Below the pieces are notes generated by a model. The model was given only the letters and a program-made list of their open reading frames with translations. It made no database searches and was not told the origin of the DNA. A stretch of 64,000 bases of DNA, from positions 1 through 64,000 of the forward strand of contig NZ_MBLO01000258.1 of the NCBI RefSeq assembly GCF_001854805.1, written 5' to 3'. Of this stretch, positions 7,581 to 16,951 are shown piece after piece (the first letter of the stretch is position 1; every line of letters begins with the position of its first letter). Source of the DNA: Pseudofrankia coriaricola (GTDB lineage: Bacteria > Actinomycetota > Actinomycetes > Frankiales > Frankiaceae). The translations under genes and the position numbers were made by a program.

Positions 7581-7610
7581 GAAATAGTCAGTTCATTAAT
7601 CTAACTTAGG
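7581..7610. promoter_or_regulatory. AT-rich promoter/operator island 2
   Basis: GAAATAGTCAGTTCATTAAT followed by CTAACTTAGG lies between the broken SDR gene and the aldehyde dehydrogenase gene, which diverge. The GAAATAG and CTAACTT words are shared with the island at 57947-57979. Confidence 0.5.
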
Positions 7611-7699
7611 CATGTGTCGTCCGCCACTGCCGCGGGCCCAGGCTGGCGAGGCGAACAGAGCACCGGCCGAGCGGCCAAGACAGGAAGTCGGAGGAACGA

Positions 7700-9172
7700 A
7701 TGCCCGTCCTGGAAGCGCCCGTCGAGTTACTCGGCGAGCCTGGCCTGCTGATCGGCGACAAGCTGGTACGCGACACGTCCGCTGGGACCTACCAGCACGT
7801 CTACGCCGCGACGGGGAACCCGACGGTGGCGGTGCCCGTCGCCGGGTCCGCCGAGATCGACCAGGCGGTCACGACCGCGCGGGCGGCGCTGGCGGTCTGG
7901 AAGGCGATGCCCACAGCCGCGCGGCGCGACGCGCTGCTGCGGCTGGCGGACCTGCTGCGGGCACACGTCGACGAGCTCGGGACACTCGCCGTGATCGACA
8001 GCGGCGGCCCCGCCTACGTCCACCACCACGCGCCGCTCGCCGCCGCCGAGCTGTTCACCTACAACGCGGGCTGGGTCGACAAGATCGGCGGCGACGTGGT
8101 CACCACCGACACCGTCCCGTCGTTCGACTACACCCGCGACGAGCCCTACGGCGTCGTCGGGGTGATCATCCCCTGGAACGGGCCGGTGCACGCGATCGGC
8201 ATGACCTGCGCGCCCGCGCTCGCCGCCGGCAACTGCGTGATCGTCAAGCCGCCGGAACTGACCCCGTTCGCCGCGCTGCGCATCGGCCAGCTGGCGCTCG
8301 AAGCCGGGCTGCCGCCGGGTGTCCTGCAGGTCGTGCCCGGCGGGGCCGAGGCCGGCGAGGCGCTCGTCGCCCACGAGGGCGTCGACAAGGTCCACTTCAC
8401 CGGCAGCGGCGCGGTCGGCCAGAAGGTCCTCGCCGGCGCGTCACACACGCTCAAGCCGGTGGCCCTCGAGCTCGGAGGGAAGTCCGCGAACCTCATCTTC
8501 GAGGACGCCGACCTGGTCGCGGCCGCGCAGCAGGCCCTCGGGGCCGTCATCAACCTCTCCGGCCAGGGCTGCATCAACGGCACCCGCGTCCTCGTCCAGG
8601 CGTCCGTCTACGACCAGGTCGTCGAGATCATCCGCGCCGTGGCCGAGCAGATCCCGCTGGGCGACCCGGCGACCGCACTCGCCCCGCCGACCATGGGCCC
8701 GGTCATCAACGCGACGGCGTGCAACCGGATCCTGGGGGTCATCGACCGCGCGAAGGCGGGCGGCGAGGGCCGCCTGCTCGCCGGCGGCGCCCGGGCCGGC
8801 GATGACCTCGCCGGCGGCTACTTCATCCAGCCCACTGTCTTCGTGGACGTCGACAACGCCAGCCCGCTCGCCCAGGAGGAGATCTTCGGCCCGGTGCTGA
8901 CCGTCGCGCCGTTCGCCAACGAGGACGAGGCCATCCGCCTCGCCAACGACACCCGCTACGGACTGGCCGCCTACGTGCAGACGGGCGACGTCCGCCGGGC
9001 CCACCGGGTCAGCGCGGCGCTGGAGGCCGGCAACGTGTGGGTCAACGGCTTCGTCGGCATCCACGAGGCCGTCCCGTTCGGCGGGGTCAAGCAGAGCGGC
9101 ATCGGCCGGCTCGGCGGGATCGCCGGGATCCGGGAGTTCAGCCGGCCCAAGAACGTCTGGATGGCGCTCTAG
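7700..9172 (+). CDS. NAD(P)+-dependent aldehyde dehydrogenase
   Basis: A full-length 490-residue aldehyde dehydrogenase superfamily enzyme oxidising an aldehyde to an acid. The conserved PWNGP segment (Asn at about 158), the general-base motif LELGGKS (Glu about 256) and the catalytic cysteine in SGQGCINGTR (about 290) are all present. VHFTGSGAVGQ fits the cofactor-binding loop. The ATG at 7700 has GGAGG at ideal spacing. It may oxidise an aldehyde made after P450 hydroxylation of the cluster's substrate; this is inference from position. An amidohydrolase gene follows on the same strand after 112 bases. Confidence 0.92.
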   Translation: MPVLEAPVELLGEPGLLIGDKLVRDTSAGTYQHVYAATGNPTVAVPVAGSAEIDQAVTTARAALAVWKAMPTAARRDALLRLADLLRAHVDELGTLAVIDSGGPAYVHHHAPLAAAELFTYNAGWVDKIGGDVVTTDTVPSFDYTRDEPYGVVGVIIPWNGPVHAIGMTCAPALAAGNCVIVKPPELTPFAALRIGQLALEAGLPPGVLQVVPGGAEAGEALVAHEGVDKVHFTGSGAVGQKVLAGASHTLKPVALELGGKSANLIFEDADLVAAAQQALGAVINLSGQGCINGTRVLVQASVYDQVVEIIRAVAEQIPLGDPATALAPPTMGPVINATACNRILGVIDRAKAGGEGRLLAGGARAGDDLAGGYFIQPTVFVDVDNASPLAQEEIFGPVLTVAPFANEDEAIRLANDTRYGLAAYVQTGDVRRAHRVSAALEAGNVWVNGFVGIHEAVPFGGVKQSGIGRLGGIAGIREFSRPKNVWMAL

Positions 9173-9284
9173 CCCAGCCGGCGGCGACGGCCCCGGCTCC
9201 GACAGGTCGCCACCTGCCACGTCGCGTCGCACGTCGCGCCGCCTACGGACATCGCGCCGACCGGCTACCGGTGAGGAGACAGTC

Positions 9285-10421
9285 TTGTACACCCTGTTCA
9301 GCGTCGACGACCACATCGTCGAGCCCGGGCATGTCTGGTCGGACCGGGTGCCGGCACGCTACCGAGAGGCCGCGCCGCACGTCCAGGAGGCCGACGGCCG
9401 CGAGTTCTGGGTCTACGAGGGCCAGCGCCAGCCGACCATGGGCCTCAACGCGGTCGCCGGCAAGCCCCGCGAGCAGTGGGGCATGGAGCCGGTCCGCTTC
9501 GACGACATGATCCCCGGCTGCTACGACCCCGTCGCGCGCGCCGCCGACATGCGCGCCGACGGGATCTTCGCGAGCGTGAACTTCCCGACCCTGCCCGGCT
9601 TCGGCGGGCGGAAGTTCATCACCTTCGCGGACAAGGATCTCGCGAAGGTCTGCGTCGAGGCATGGAACGACTTCGTGCTCGACGAATGGTGCGCCGCAGC
9701 GCCGGAGATGTTCGTCCCGATGACGATCGTGCCGCTGTGGGACGTCCCCCTCGCCGTCGCCGAGATGGAGCGCACCCTGGCGAAGGGCGCCAAGGCGCTG
9801 TGCTTCGTCGAGGACCCCGCGGCGCTCGGCGTCGGGTCCTGGCACGACGGCACCTGGGAGCCGCTGATGCGGCTGTGTGAGGAGAGCCAGACGCCAGTGT
9901 GCATGCACGTCGGCTCCGCCGGCTCCTCCACGCTCGACCCCGGCACCACCCCGATCGTGGAGATCGCCGCGGCGTTCGCCCACACCGGCCGGGCCGCGGT
10001 CAACGTCATGTGCTCCCCGATCCCCCGGAGCTTCCCTGACCTGCGCCTGGTCTGGAGCGAGGGCGGCATCGGCTGGCTGCCCGCCGCCCTGGAGCGCGCC
10101 GACCGCCAGTGGGAACGGCACGGCTACTGGAGCCACCTCGACGCGACGAAGCCCTCGGAGGTCGCGAAGCGGAACATGTGGTTCTGCATGATCGAGGAGC
10201 CGTGGGGGCTGACGACCCGGCACTACTACGGCGTCGACCGGATCCTGTTCGAGTCGGACTACCCGCACGCCGACACCCCTTGGCCGCACACCCAGAAGGC
10301 CTGCGCGGAGCTGTTCGCCGATGTGCCCGCCGACGAGGTCGCCGCGATCACCCACGGCAACGCCGAGGCCCTGTTCCACTTCCCGCTCGCCGTCCCCGCC
10401 GGCACGGACACGTCCGCCTGA
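9285..10421 (+). CDS. Amidohydrolase (amidohydrolase-2 type, TIM barrel)
   Basis: A 378-residue metal-dependent hydrolase or decarboxylase of the amidohydrolase-2 group. The N-terminal VDDHIVEPGHVW carries the DxH-type metal motif. A central CMHVGSAG offers the next histidine, and ESDYPHADTPWP provides the late catalytic aspartate. Related proteins in actinobacteria occur in catabolic clusters next to P450, CoA-transferase and SDR genes, but their reactions are mostly unproven. The start is the TTG at 9285, with GAGGAG upstream. A truncated relative is present at 45048-45518. A strong hairpin follows before the next gene. Confidence 0.85.
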   Translation: MYTLFSVDDHIVEPGHVWSDRVPARYREAAPHVQEADGREFWVYEGQRQPTMGLNAVAGKPREQWGMEPVRFDDMIPGCYDPVARAADMRADGIFASVNFPTLPGFGGRKFITFADKDLAKVCVEAWNDFVLDEWCAAAPEMFVPMTIVPLWDVPLAVAEMERTLAKGAKALCFVEDPAALGVGSWHDGTWEPLMRLCEESQTPVCMHVGSAGSSTLDPGTTPIVEIAAAFAHTGRAAVNVMCSPIPRSFPDLRLVWSEGGIGWLPAALERADRQWERHGYWSHLDATKPSEVAKRNMWFCMIEEPWGLTTRHYYGVDRILFESDYPHADTPWPHTQKACAELFADVPADEVAAITHGNAEALFHFPLAVPAGTDTSA

Positions 10422-10457
10422 CGGGACGCGGCCGCCCGGGCCAGGCGCGCTCGCGGG

Positions 10458-10502
10458 ACCGCCGTGCCACGGCCCGCCGGGAACGGGCCGTGGCACGGCG
10501 GT
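10458..10502. terminator. Strong hairpin, 19-bp perfect stem
   Basis: ACCGCCGTGCCACGGCCCG at 10458-10476 pairs perfectly with 10484-10502 around a seven-base loop. It lies between the amidohydrolase stop and the CoA-transferase start on the same strand, so it probably ends one transcription unit. Read-through regulation cannot be excluded. Confidence 0.7.
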
Positions 10503-10548
10503 CGTCCGACCAGCCATACAGCCGGAACGACGGAACAGAAAGAGACTG

Positions 10549-11826
10549 ATGATCAGGCTGCTCGAAGGCGTGCGGGTGCTCGAGTCCGCGCAGCTGCTCA
10601 ACGGCGACACCCTGGGCATGTTCCTCGGCGACCTCGGCGCCGACGTCGTCAAGATCGAGGCACCGCCGAACGGCGACTACCTGCGCCACTTCCTCGGCCA
10701 GATCGCGCCCGCGTACAGCGTGCCCCACCTGCAGGTGAACAAGAACAAGCGCTCGGTCACGCTCGACGTGCGCGCCGAGGCCGGCCGGGAGGTGTTCTGG
10801 CGGCTCGTCGAAGGCGCGGAGATCTTCGTCGACGGCAACCGGCCCGGAGTGCTCGACCGGCTCGGGATCGGCTACGAGGCGATGCGCACCCACAACCCGC
10901 GGATCGTCTACGTGTCCTGCACGGCGTTCGGCGCGAACGGCCCCTATGCCCGCATCCCGGCACACGGGATGATGATGGGCGCCATCGCGGGCTCCCACCT
11001 GCGGGCCCGCGGCGACGACGGTCTGCTGCACCGTCAGGAGCCGACCGGTACCGGCACCGAGCTGGCCGGCGAGGCGACCGTGATCGCCGCGATGCAGGCC
11101 GCGCTCTACGCCTGCGCCGCCCTGGTGCGCGCCCGCGCGACCGGCGAAGGGGCGAACATCGATGTCGCCGCCTGCGACGCGGCCGTGCTGTCGGCCTACT
11201 TCCCCGTCGACCTGGCGCTCAACGACGCACGGATCACCGACCGCGCCGGCATGCCCGACATGGTCGGCGGCGAGATGACCGGCGCCCGCTACAACTTCTA
11301 CGAGACCCGCGACGGTCACGTGGTGCTGTTGGCCGCCATCGAGCCGCGGTTCTGGCGGAACTTCTGCCAGGCCGTCGGCCGCGAGGACCTGCTCGCCGAG
11401 GCCTCCCCCACCGACGGCGGCGCGGTCGACTTCGGCACCCCCGAGCTGCGCCACCGGCTCGCCGAGGTGTTCCTGACCCGCGACCTGGCCGACTGGGTGG
11501 CGCTCGCCGCGGCGCACGACATCACGCTCGGCCCGGCGAATCAGGGCGTCGCCGAGATGGCCGCCGACCCGAACATCCGCGGCCGCCAGATCCTGGTCGA
11601 CACCGAGCACCCGGTCGCCGGGCCGTTCACCTGTGTCGGCAGCCCGGCCGTCATCGCGGGCCAGCCCTACGAGGTGCGCATCCCGGCGCCGGCCGCCGGC
11701 GAGCACACGCGGCAGGTGCTGCGCGAGGCTGGCCTGTCCGACCCCGAGATCGACCAGCTACGGGACCAGGGCCTCGTGACGGAGGCCGGACCGCTGACCG
11801 GCGCCACGGCGGCGCGGAGGGGGTGA
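10549..11826 (+). CDS. CaiB/BaiF-type (class III) CoA-transferase
   Basis: A 425-residue class III CoA-transferase, which moves CoA between carboxylic acids without ATP. The N-terminus MIRLLEGVRVLESAQ and LGDLGADVVKIEAP are typical of the family, as are NKNKRSVTLDV and the SCTAFGANGPYA segment. The catalytic aspartate of the family should lie near residues 170-180, but I cannot place it with certainty. The ATG at 10549 begins right at the domain start, with AAAGAGA upstream; longer frames run into the terminator. The next gene, a double CoA-transferase, starts one base after this stop, so the two are co-translated and may form one enzyme. Confidence 0.9.
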   Translation: MIRLLEGVRVLESAQLLNGDTLGMFLGDLGADVVKIEAPPNGDYLRHFLGQIAPAYSVPHLQVNKNKRSVTLDVRAEAGREVFWRLVEGAEIFVDGNRPGVLDRLGIGYEAMRTHNPRIVYVSCTAFGANGPYARIPAHGMMMGAIAGSHLRARGDDGLLHRQEPTGTGTELAGEATVIAAMQAALYACAALVRARATGEGANIDVAACDAAVLSAYFPVDLALNDARITDRAGMPDMVGGEMTGARYNFYETRDGHVVLLAAIEPRFWRNFCQAVGREDLLAEASPTDGGAVDFGTPELRHRLAEVFLTRDLADWVALAAAHDITLGPANQGVAEMAADPNIRGRQILVDTEHPVAGPFTCVGSPAVIAGQPYEVRIPAPAAGEHTRQVLREAGLSDPEIDQLRDQGLVTEAGPLTGATAARRG

Positions 11827-11827
11827 C

Positions 11828-14254
11828 GTGATGTCCGCGCCATTGGAGGGCGTCCGGGTCGTCGACCTGACCGAGGGCATCGCCGGGGCCTACGCCACCA
11901 AGCTGCTCGCGGACGGCGGCGCCGAGGTGGTGAAGGTCGAGCGGCCCGGCGGCGACTGGCTACGGGGCTGGAGCGCGAGCGGCGCCACGATCGCCGCCGG
12001 CGACGACGGCGCGCTGTTCCAGTTCCTCGCATCGTCGAAGACCAGCGTGGTGGTCAGCCTTCCAGGCGACGCCGACCTGCTGGACAGCCTGCTGTCCAGC
12101 GCGGACATCGTCGTGGTCGGGCCGGGCGGCGCCCACGACCCGCACGCGCTGCGCCGCGACCACCCCCACGCGGTCGTCGTCAGCATCACCCCGTGGGGTC
12201 TGGACTCCCCGTGGGCCGACCGGCCGGCGACCGACGCGGTGCTGCAGGCCCTGGCCGGCGCGCCGATGACCCGCGGCAGCCGGGCCCGGCCGCCCGTGGC
12301 GCAGGGCGGCCAGCTGGTCGAGTGGACGTCGGGGATGATCGCCGCGATCGGCGCGCTGACGGCCAGGTGGCGGGCGCTGTCCACCGGGGACGGCGACCTG
12401 GTCGACGTCTCGCAGCTGGAAGCCGCCATCCTGACCACGACGATGTACTCGGTCACGTGGGCGTCGATCGCGGGTACCCCGATGCGACCGAACAGGAGCC
12501 GCAACCTGCCGGCGATCCACCGCACCAAGGACGGCTACGTCGGCTTCATGGTCGTCACCGGCCAGCAGTGGCTCGACTTCTGCGCGCTCGCCGAACAGCC
12601 GGACTGGATGGACGACGAGTCGCTGATCCGGTTCCATGTCCGCGCCAGCCGGTCGGCCGAGCTCACGGCCGCGATCGACGCCTGGGCGGCGCGGCACACG
12701 ACGGAGGAGATCCTCGACCTCGCGGACGCCTTACGGGTTCCCGCCTCGCCGGTCGGCCGGGGCGACACCGTGGTCGGCTTCGACCACTTCGTCGAACGCC
12801 ACGGCTTCCTGGCAAACCCACGCCGAGGCTTCACCCAGCCGGACGTGTCCTACACCCTGTCGGCCGGCGCCGCCCGCAGGCCGTTCACCCAGGCCCCGCG
12901 GCTGGGCGAGCACAACGATCGCTACCGGTCGGCGAAGCCCCGCCTACCCGAGGTGTCGGCGGTGCCGCGCGGCCAGGCGGCCGGGCGGCTGCCGTTCGAG
13001 GGGCTGCGGGTCCTGGACTTCACCATGAACTGGGCCGGCCCGATCGTCGGGAACGTGCTGGCGATGTTCGGCGCCGACGTCATCCACGTCGAGTCCATCC
13101 AGCGCCCCGACGCCCTCCGGTTCAACACCCTCAGGCAGATCGGCGAGCCGGGCTGGTGGGAATGGGCTCCGCAGTACATCGGCCCCAACGCCGGCAAGCG
13201 CGACCTCACCGTGAACATGGGCTCGGAGCGCGGCCGGGAGCTGGCTCTGCGGCTGGTCGCGCACGCCGACGTCGTCATCGAGAACTACAGCCCGCGGGTC
13301 ATGGACGGCTGGGGCATGACCTACGACAAGCTCCGCGGCGTCAAGGACGACATCATCTACGTTCGCGCGCCCGCCTACGGCCTCACCGGACCCTGGCGCG
13401 ACCGCGGCGGCTACGCGCAGACGATGGAGATGGCCTCCGGCCTGGCGTGGATGACCGGCTGGCCGGACGAGCCCCCGGAGATCCCGAACGGCCCGATGGA
13501 CCCGACCGCCGGCGGCCACACCCTGCTGGCCTTGCTGCTCGCTCTCGAACACCGCCGCCGCACCGGCCTTGGCATGCACCTCGAAAGCTCCATGATCTTC
13601 AGTGCACTCAACATCGCCGCCGAACAGGTCATCGAATACTCCGCCTACGGCGCCCTGCTGTCCCGCGAGGGCAACAGAAGCCCGTACGCGGCCCCGCAGG
13701 GGGCGTACCGCACCTCTGATCGGCCGCCGACCGGCGACCTCGACCGCTGGATGATGATCTCAGTCGCGACCGACGGGCAGTGGGAGGCACTCAAGGGCGC
13801 CCTCGGCTGTCCGACCTGGGCGGATGACCCGGCGCTCGACACCAGGGAAGGCCGCCGCGCCGCCCACGACCTCCTCGACAACCATCTGGCGACCTGGGCC
13901 GCGGCCCGTACCTCCGACGAAGCGGTCGCGACGCTCGCCGTGGCCGGTGTGCCGGCCGCGCCGGTGCTGCTCCAGCACGAGCCGGCGAGGCTCGAACCGC
14001 TGCTGGCCCGCAAGTTCTACGAAAGCGTGGAGCGCCCCATCACCGGCGGCCATCTGCTGCAGGCCTACCCCGCCCGCCTGGCCAGCGGTCCCGCTATGTA
14101 CAACCGCACCTCCGCGCCCCTGCTCGGCCAGCACAACACCGAGATCCTGCGTGACCTGCTCGGTCTCACCGACGAACAGATCAAAACCCTCGAAGCCGAC
14201 GGCGTCATCGGCACCGAACCAGACGCTGGCGGCCGCAACCGCGGCATGCAATAG
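11828..14254 (+). CDS. Tandem CaiB/BaiF CoA-transferase fusion, two domains
   Basis: An 808-residue protein with two complete class III CoA-transferase domains. Domain 1 spans roughly residues 4-365 (PLEGVRVVDLTEGIAGAYA, LLADGGAEVVKVERPGGDW). Domain 2 spans roughly 385-790 (LPFEGLRVLDFTMNWAGP, MFGADVIHVESIQRPD, NAGKRDLTVNMGS). The family normally forms an interlocked dimer of about 400-residue subunits; here both halves are on one chain, so one domain may have lost catalysis. The start is the GTG at 11828 or the ATG three bases later, after GGAGGGGG. It is in an operon with the single-domain transferase upstream and SDR genes downstream. Confidence 0.9.
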   Translation: MMSAPLEGVRVVDLTEGIAGAYATKLLADGGAEVVKVERPGGDWLRGWSASGATIAAGDDGALFQFLASSKTSVVVSLPGDADLLDSLLSSADIVVVGPGGAHDPHALRRDHPHAVVVSITPWGLDSPWADRPATDAVLQALAGAPMTRGSRARPPVAQGGQLVEWTSGMIAAIGALTARWRALSTGDGDLVDVSQLEAAILTTTMYSVTWASIAGTPMRPNRSRNLPAIHRTKDGYVGFMVVTGQQWLDFCALAEQPDWMDDESLIRFHVRASRSAELTAAIDAWAARHTTEEILDLADALRVPASPVGRGDTVVGFDHFVERHGFLANPRRGFTQPDVSYTLSAGAARRPFTQAPRLGEHNDRYRSAKPRLPEVSAVPRGQAAGRLPFEGLRVLDFTMNWAGPIVGNVLAMFGADVIHVESIQRPDALRFNTLRQIGEPGWWEWAPQYIGPNAGKRDLTVNMGSERGRELALRLVAHADVVIENYSPRVMDGWGMTYDKLRGVKDDIIYVRAPAYGLTGPWRDRGGYAQTMEMASGLAWMTGWPDEPPEIPNGPMDPTAGGHTLLALLLALEHRRRTGLGMHLESSMIFSALNIAAEQVIEYSAYGALLSREGNRSPYAAPQGAYRTSDRPPTGDLDRWMMISVATDGQWEALKGALGCPTWADDPALDTREGRRAAHDLLDNHLATWAAARTSDEAVATLAVAGVPAAPVLLQHEPARLEPLLARKFYESVERPITGGHLLQAYPARLASGPAMYNRTSAPLLGQHNTEILRDLLGLTDEQIKTLEADGVIGTEPDAGGRNRGMQ

Positions 14255-14348
14255 ACGACGGGGTCCCAAGGTCCCCTGGGTCGCCGCACATGTCGCCGAC
14301 CACGCCCCTCATCCGCACCCCACTTCGCTCGCTCGACGGAGGTCACCC

Positions 14349-15143
14349 ATGCAGCTCACGGGAAAGGTCGCCGTCGTCACGGGCGGCGGCAGCGGCTTCG
14401 GCGCCGCCCTGTGCCGCGGCCTCGCCGCCGAGGGCGCTCACGTCGTCGCCGTGGACCTGCACGGGGACCGAGCACGCGAGGTGGCCGCCGAGGTCGGCGG
14501 GCTCGCCGTCGAGGCGGACGTGAGCGTCGAGGAGGAGGTCCAAAGGGCGGTGGACGAGGCCGGCCGGTGGCGTGGGCCGGTCGAGGTCATGATCTCCAAC
14601 GCCGGGGTCGTCGGGCCCTCGGACGTGTTCACCGGCGACGACTGCTGGGATCGCGAGTGGCGGGTGCACGTCATGTCGAACCTGTACGCCGCGCGCGCGG
14701 TGCTCCCCTCGATGCTGGAACGAGGATGCGGCTGGCTCGTCTCGACGGCCTCGGCGGTCGGGCTGACCAACCAGCCCGGCACCGCCGCCTATGTCGTGAC
14801 CAAGCACGCGCAGGTCGCGCTCGCCGAGCATCTCGCGCTCACCTACGCCGACCGGGGGATCCAGGTCTCCTGCATCTGCCCGCTCGGCATGCGCACCGGC
14901 ATGACGGCGTCCGCCGCGGCCGGCGCGGACCCCGCCGACCGGTTCGGGGCCACCACCCTGATCGACGCGGACGAGGCCGCGGCCCGCGCGCTCGCGCAGC
15001 TCCACGAGGGCCGGTTCCTCGTCCTCACCCACCCCGAGGTCGCGACCTACGCGGCGCGCCGGGGCGCCGACCACGACAGGTGGCTCGCCGGTCTTCGCCG
15101 GATGTACACCCGCCTGCGGGTCGGGGAACCCACCGCCGGCTGA
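14349..15143 (+). CDS. SDR-family oxidoreductase
   Basis: A 264-residue classical SDR. The cofactor motif is VVTGGGSGFG (residues 8-17), the central motif is ISNAGVVG, the catalytic serine lies in STASAVGL, and YVVTK is the Tyr-Lys pair. An aspartate after the second strand (VAVDLHGD) suggests NAD(H). The C-terminus ends RWLAGLRRMYTRLR, like the SDR at 53687 (DYDRWLAYTTNRL), marking the two as one subfamily. The ATG at 14349 has GGAGG 10 bases upstream. It is probably co-transcribed with the CoA-transferases and may oxidise or reduce a hydroxyacyl intermediate. Confidence 0.9.
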   Translation: MQLTGKVAVVTGGGSGFGAALCRGLAAEGAHVVAVDLHGDRAREVAAEVGGLAVEADVSVEEEVQRAVDEAGRWRGPVEVMISNAGVVGPSDVFTGDDCWDREWRVHVMSNLYAARAVLPSMLERGCGWLVSTASAVGLTNQPGTAAYVVTKHAQVALAEHLALTYADRGIQVSCICPLGMRTGMTASAAAGADPADRFGATTLIDADEAAARALAQLHEGRFLVLTHPEVATYAARRGADHDRWLAGLRRMYTRLRVGEPTAG

Positions 15144-15205
15144 TCAGCCGGACGGCGGTTCATCCAACCGCGGCACAGCAGCCGGAAGGCAGGCAGGGAA
15201 CAGAC

Positions 15206-16048
15206 ATGGGTCGTGTCGAGGGCAAGGTCGCCTTCATCACCGGGGCGGCGCGAGGCCAGGGCAGGTCGCACGCGGTGCGGCTGGCGCAGGAGGGCGCGGA
15301 CATCATCGCGGTCGACGTCGTCGCGCCGGACGCCTATCCCTGGATGACGTACCGGCAGGCCGAGCCGGGCCAGCTGGACGAGACCGTCGCGCTCGTCGAG
15401 AAGACCGGCCGCCGGATCGTGGCCCGCCAGGGCGACGTCCGCGACCGCGGCAGCTTGCGGGCCGCGCTGGACGCCGGTCTCGCCGAGTTCGGCCACGTCG
15501 ACATCGTCAGCGCCAACGCCGGCATCAGCCCGTTCGGCCCGGAGAGCTGGAAGATCTCCGAGCAGCAGTGGGCCGACGTGCTCAGCACCAACCTCACCGG
15601 AGTTTGGAACACGACATCGGTGTGCGTGCCGCCGATGATCGAGGCCGGACGTGGCGGCTCGATCATCCTCACCAGCTCGGGCGCCGGCACCAAGGGCGTG
15701 CCGAACCTCGCCGACTACTGCGCGTCCAAGTTCGGCGTCATCGGTCTGATGAAGAGCCTCGCGGGCGAGGTGGCCCCGCACAACATCCGAGTCAACGCGC
15801 TGACCCCGGGCACCGTGGCCACCGACATGGTCCTCAACGAAGGGCTGTACCGGCTGTTCCGCCCCGATCTGGAGAACCCCACGAAGGAGGATGCGGCGGC
15901 CATCTTCGCGACCATGGTCAACCTGATGCCGACACCGTGGGTGGAGACCGTCGACATTTCCAACGCGCTGCTGTTCCTCGCCTCCGACGAGGCCCGCTAC
16001 GTGACGGGCCAGGTCTTCGGCGTCGACCTCGGCTCCTCCATCAAGTAG
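15206..16048 (+). CDS. Mycofactocin-type SDR oxidoreductase
   Basis: A 280-residue SDR with TGAARGQGRSHAVRLA at the nucleotide site and YCASK as the catalytic pair. Between the second strand (IIAVDVVAPDAY) and DVRD there is an insert of about 30 residues (YRQAEPGQLDETVALVEKTG). This insert, with the GQGRSHA signature, is characteristic of the mycofactocin-coupled SDR subfamily, whose NAD(H) stays bound and is recycled by the cofactor mycofactocin. No mycofactocin biosynthesis gene is in the window. The ATG at 15206 gives the standard N-terminus; the next gene starts directly after its stop. A close relative is at 61467-62315. Confidence 0.88.
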   Translation: MGRVEGKVAFITGAARGQGRSHAVRLAQEGADIIAVDVVAPDAYPWMTYRQAEPGQLDETVALVEKTGRRIVARQGDVRDRGSLRAALDAGLAEFGHVDIVSANAGISPFGPESWKISEQQWADVLSTNLTGVWNTTSVCVPPMIEAGRGGSIILTSSGAGTKGVPNLADYCASKFGVIGLMKSLAGEVAPHNIRVNALTPGTVATDMVLNEGLYRLFRPDLENPTKEDAAAIFATMVNLMPTPWVETVDISNALLFLASDEARYVTGQVFGVDLGSSIK

Positions 16049-16951
16049 TTGACGGCGTGTCCGCCGCCTCTCGCGCGGCCAGTCCTGCTCGCCGCGGGCC
16101 CCTGCTCGCTTTCCGGTCTGCTGTCCCGGCCGCGGCGGCACGCTCGCGGCACGCTCGTGGCGCTGCACGGCGGCGGCATGAACGCGGCCTACTTCCACGG
16201 CGAGGCGCTGCCCGAGCTGTTCCTGCTCACGATCGGCGCGGCCGCGGGCTGGAACGTGCTCGCGCTGGACCGGCCAGGCTACGGCGCCTCGGCCGGGCTC
16301 CCCGCTGAGCTGTGTCTCCTGCGCGCGCAGGCCGACCTGGTCTTCCGCGCGCTCGACACCTTCGCGCTGTCCCACGACGTCGGCGCGGGTTTCCTGCTGT
16401 GCGGCCATTCCTACGGCCTGAAGCTCTCGATTCATCTCGGCGGGCATGCCCGCGGTGGTGAGCTGCTGGGCCTCGACGGCTCCGGCGCCGGCCGTCGCTA
16501 CCGGCCCGAGCGCACCCGCCGCGTCGCCGAGGGCACCCGGCAGCTGAGCAGGCAGGACGCGATCCGCCTGTTCTGGGGGCCTCCCGAGCTCTACCCGCCG
16601 GGGACCTTCCGGCCCGGGCGCGGGCTCATCGAACCTGTGCCGGCCACGGAGAACCGGGAGGCAGCGGCCTGGCCGGACGAGTTCCCGGCGCTCGCCGCGG
16701 CGGTCCGGATTCCGGTGCGCCTCACGTTCGCCGAGCACGAGAACTGGTGGGTGTGCGACGACGCCGAACTGGCCGCGATCGCGGGCGCCTTCGCGGCCGC
16801 GCCGTCCGTGGAGACGGCCCGCCAGCCCGGCGCCGGTCACAACATCAGCCTGGGCTGGGCCGCCCTCCCCTACCACCTCGCCGCACTCGCCTTCGCCGAG
16901 CGCTGCCTGCTACGCGCCCGCGGCGACACACCTCCCAAGGAGACCTGGTGA
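16049..16951 (+). CDS. Alpha/beta-hydrolase fold protein
   Basis: A 300-residue alpha/beta hydrolase. TLVALHGGGMNAAYFHG forms the oxyanion region, LLCGHSYGLK holds the nucleophilic serine, a later acidic strand is VRLTFAEHE, and GAGHNISLG carries the histidine. The frame begins at a TTG immediately after the preceding stop and ends overlapping the next start in GTGA, so it sits tightly inside the operon. It might release a free acid from an ester or thioester; this is not provable here. The TTG start is inferred from position only; no strong ribosome site is seen, in line with translational coupling. Confidence 0.8.
   Translation: MTACPPPLARPVLLAAGPCSLSGLLSRPRRHARGTLVALHGGGMNAAYFHGEALPELFLLTIGAAAGWNVLALDRPGYGASAGLPAELCLLRAQADLVFRALDTFALSHDVGAGFLLCGHSYGLKLSIHLGGHARGGELLGLDGSGAGRRYRPERTRRVAEGTRQLSRQDAIRLFWGPPELYPPGTFRPGRGLIEPVPATENREAAAWPDEFPALAAAVRIPVRLTFAEHENWWVCDDAELAAIAGAFAAAPSVETARQPGAGHNISLGWAALPYHLAALAFAERCLLRARGDTPPKETW

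Noticed and set aside
9243-10652. Antisense frame over the amidohydrolase gene
   Set aside because: No recognisable domain and no ribosome site; explained by codon bias of the plus-strand gene.
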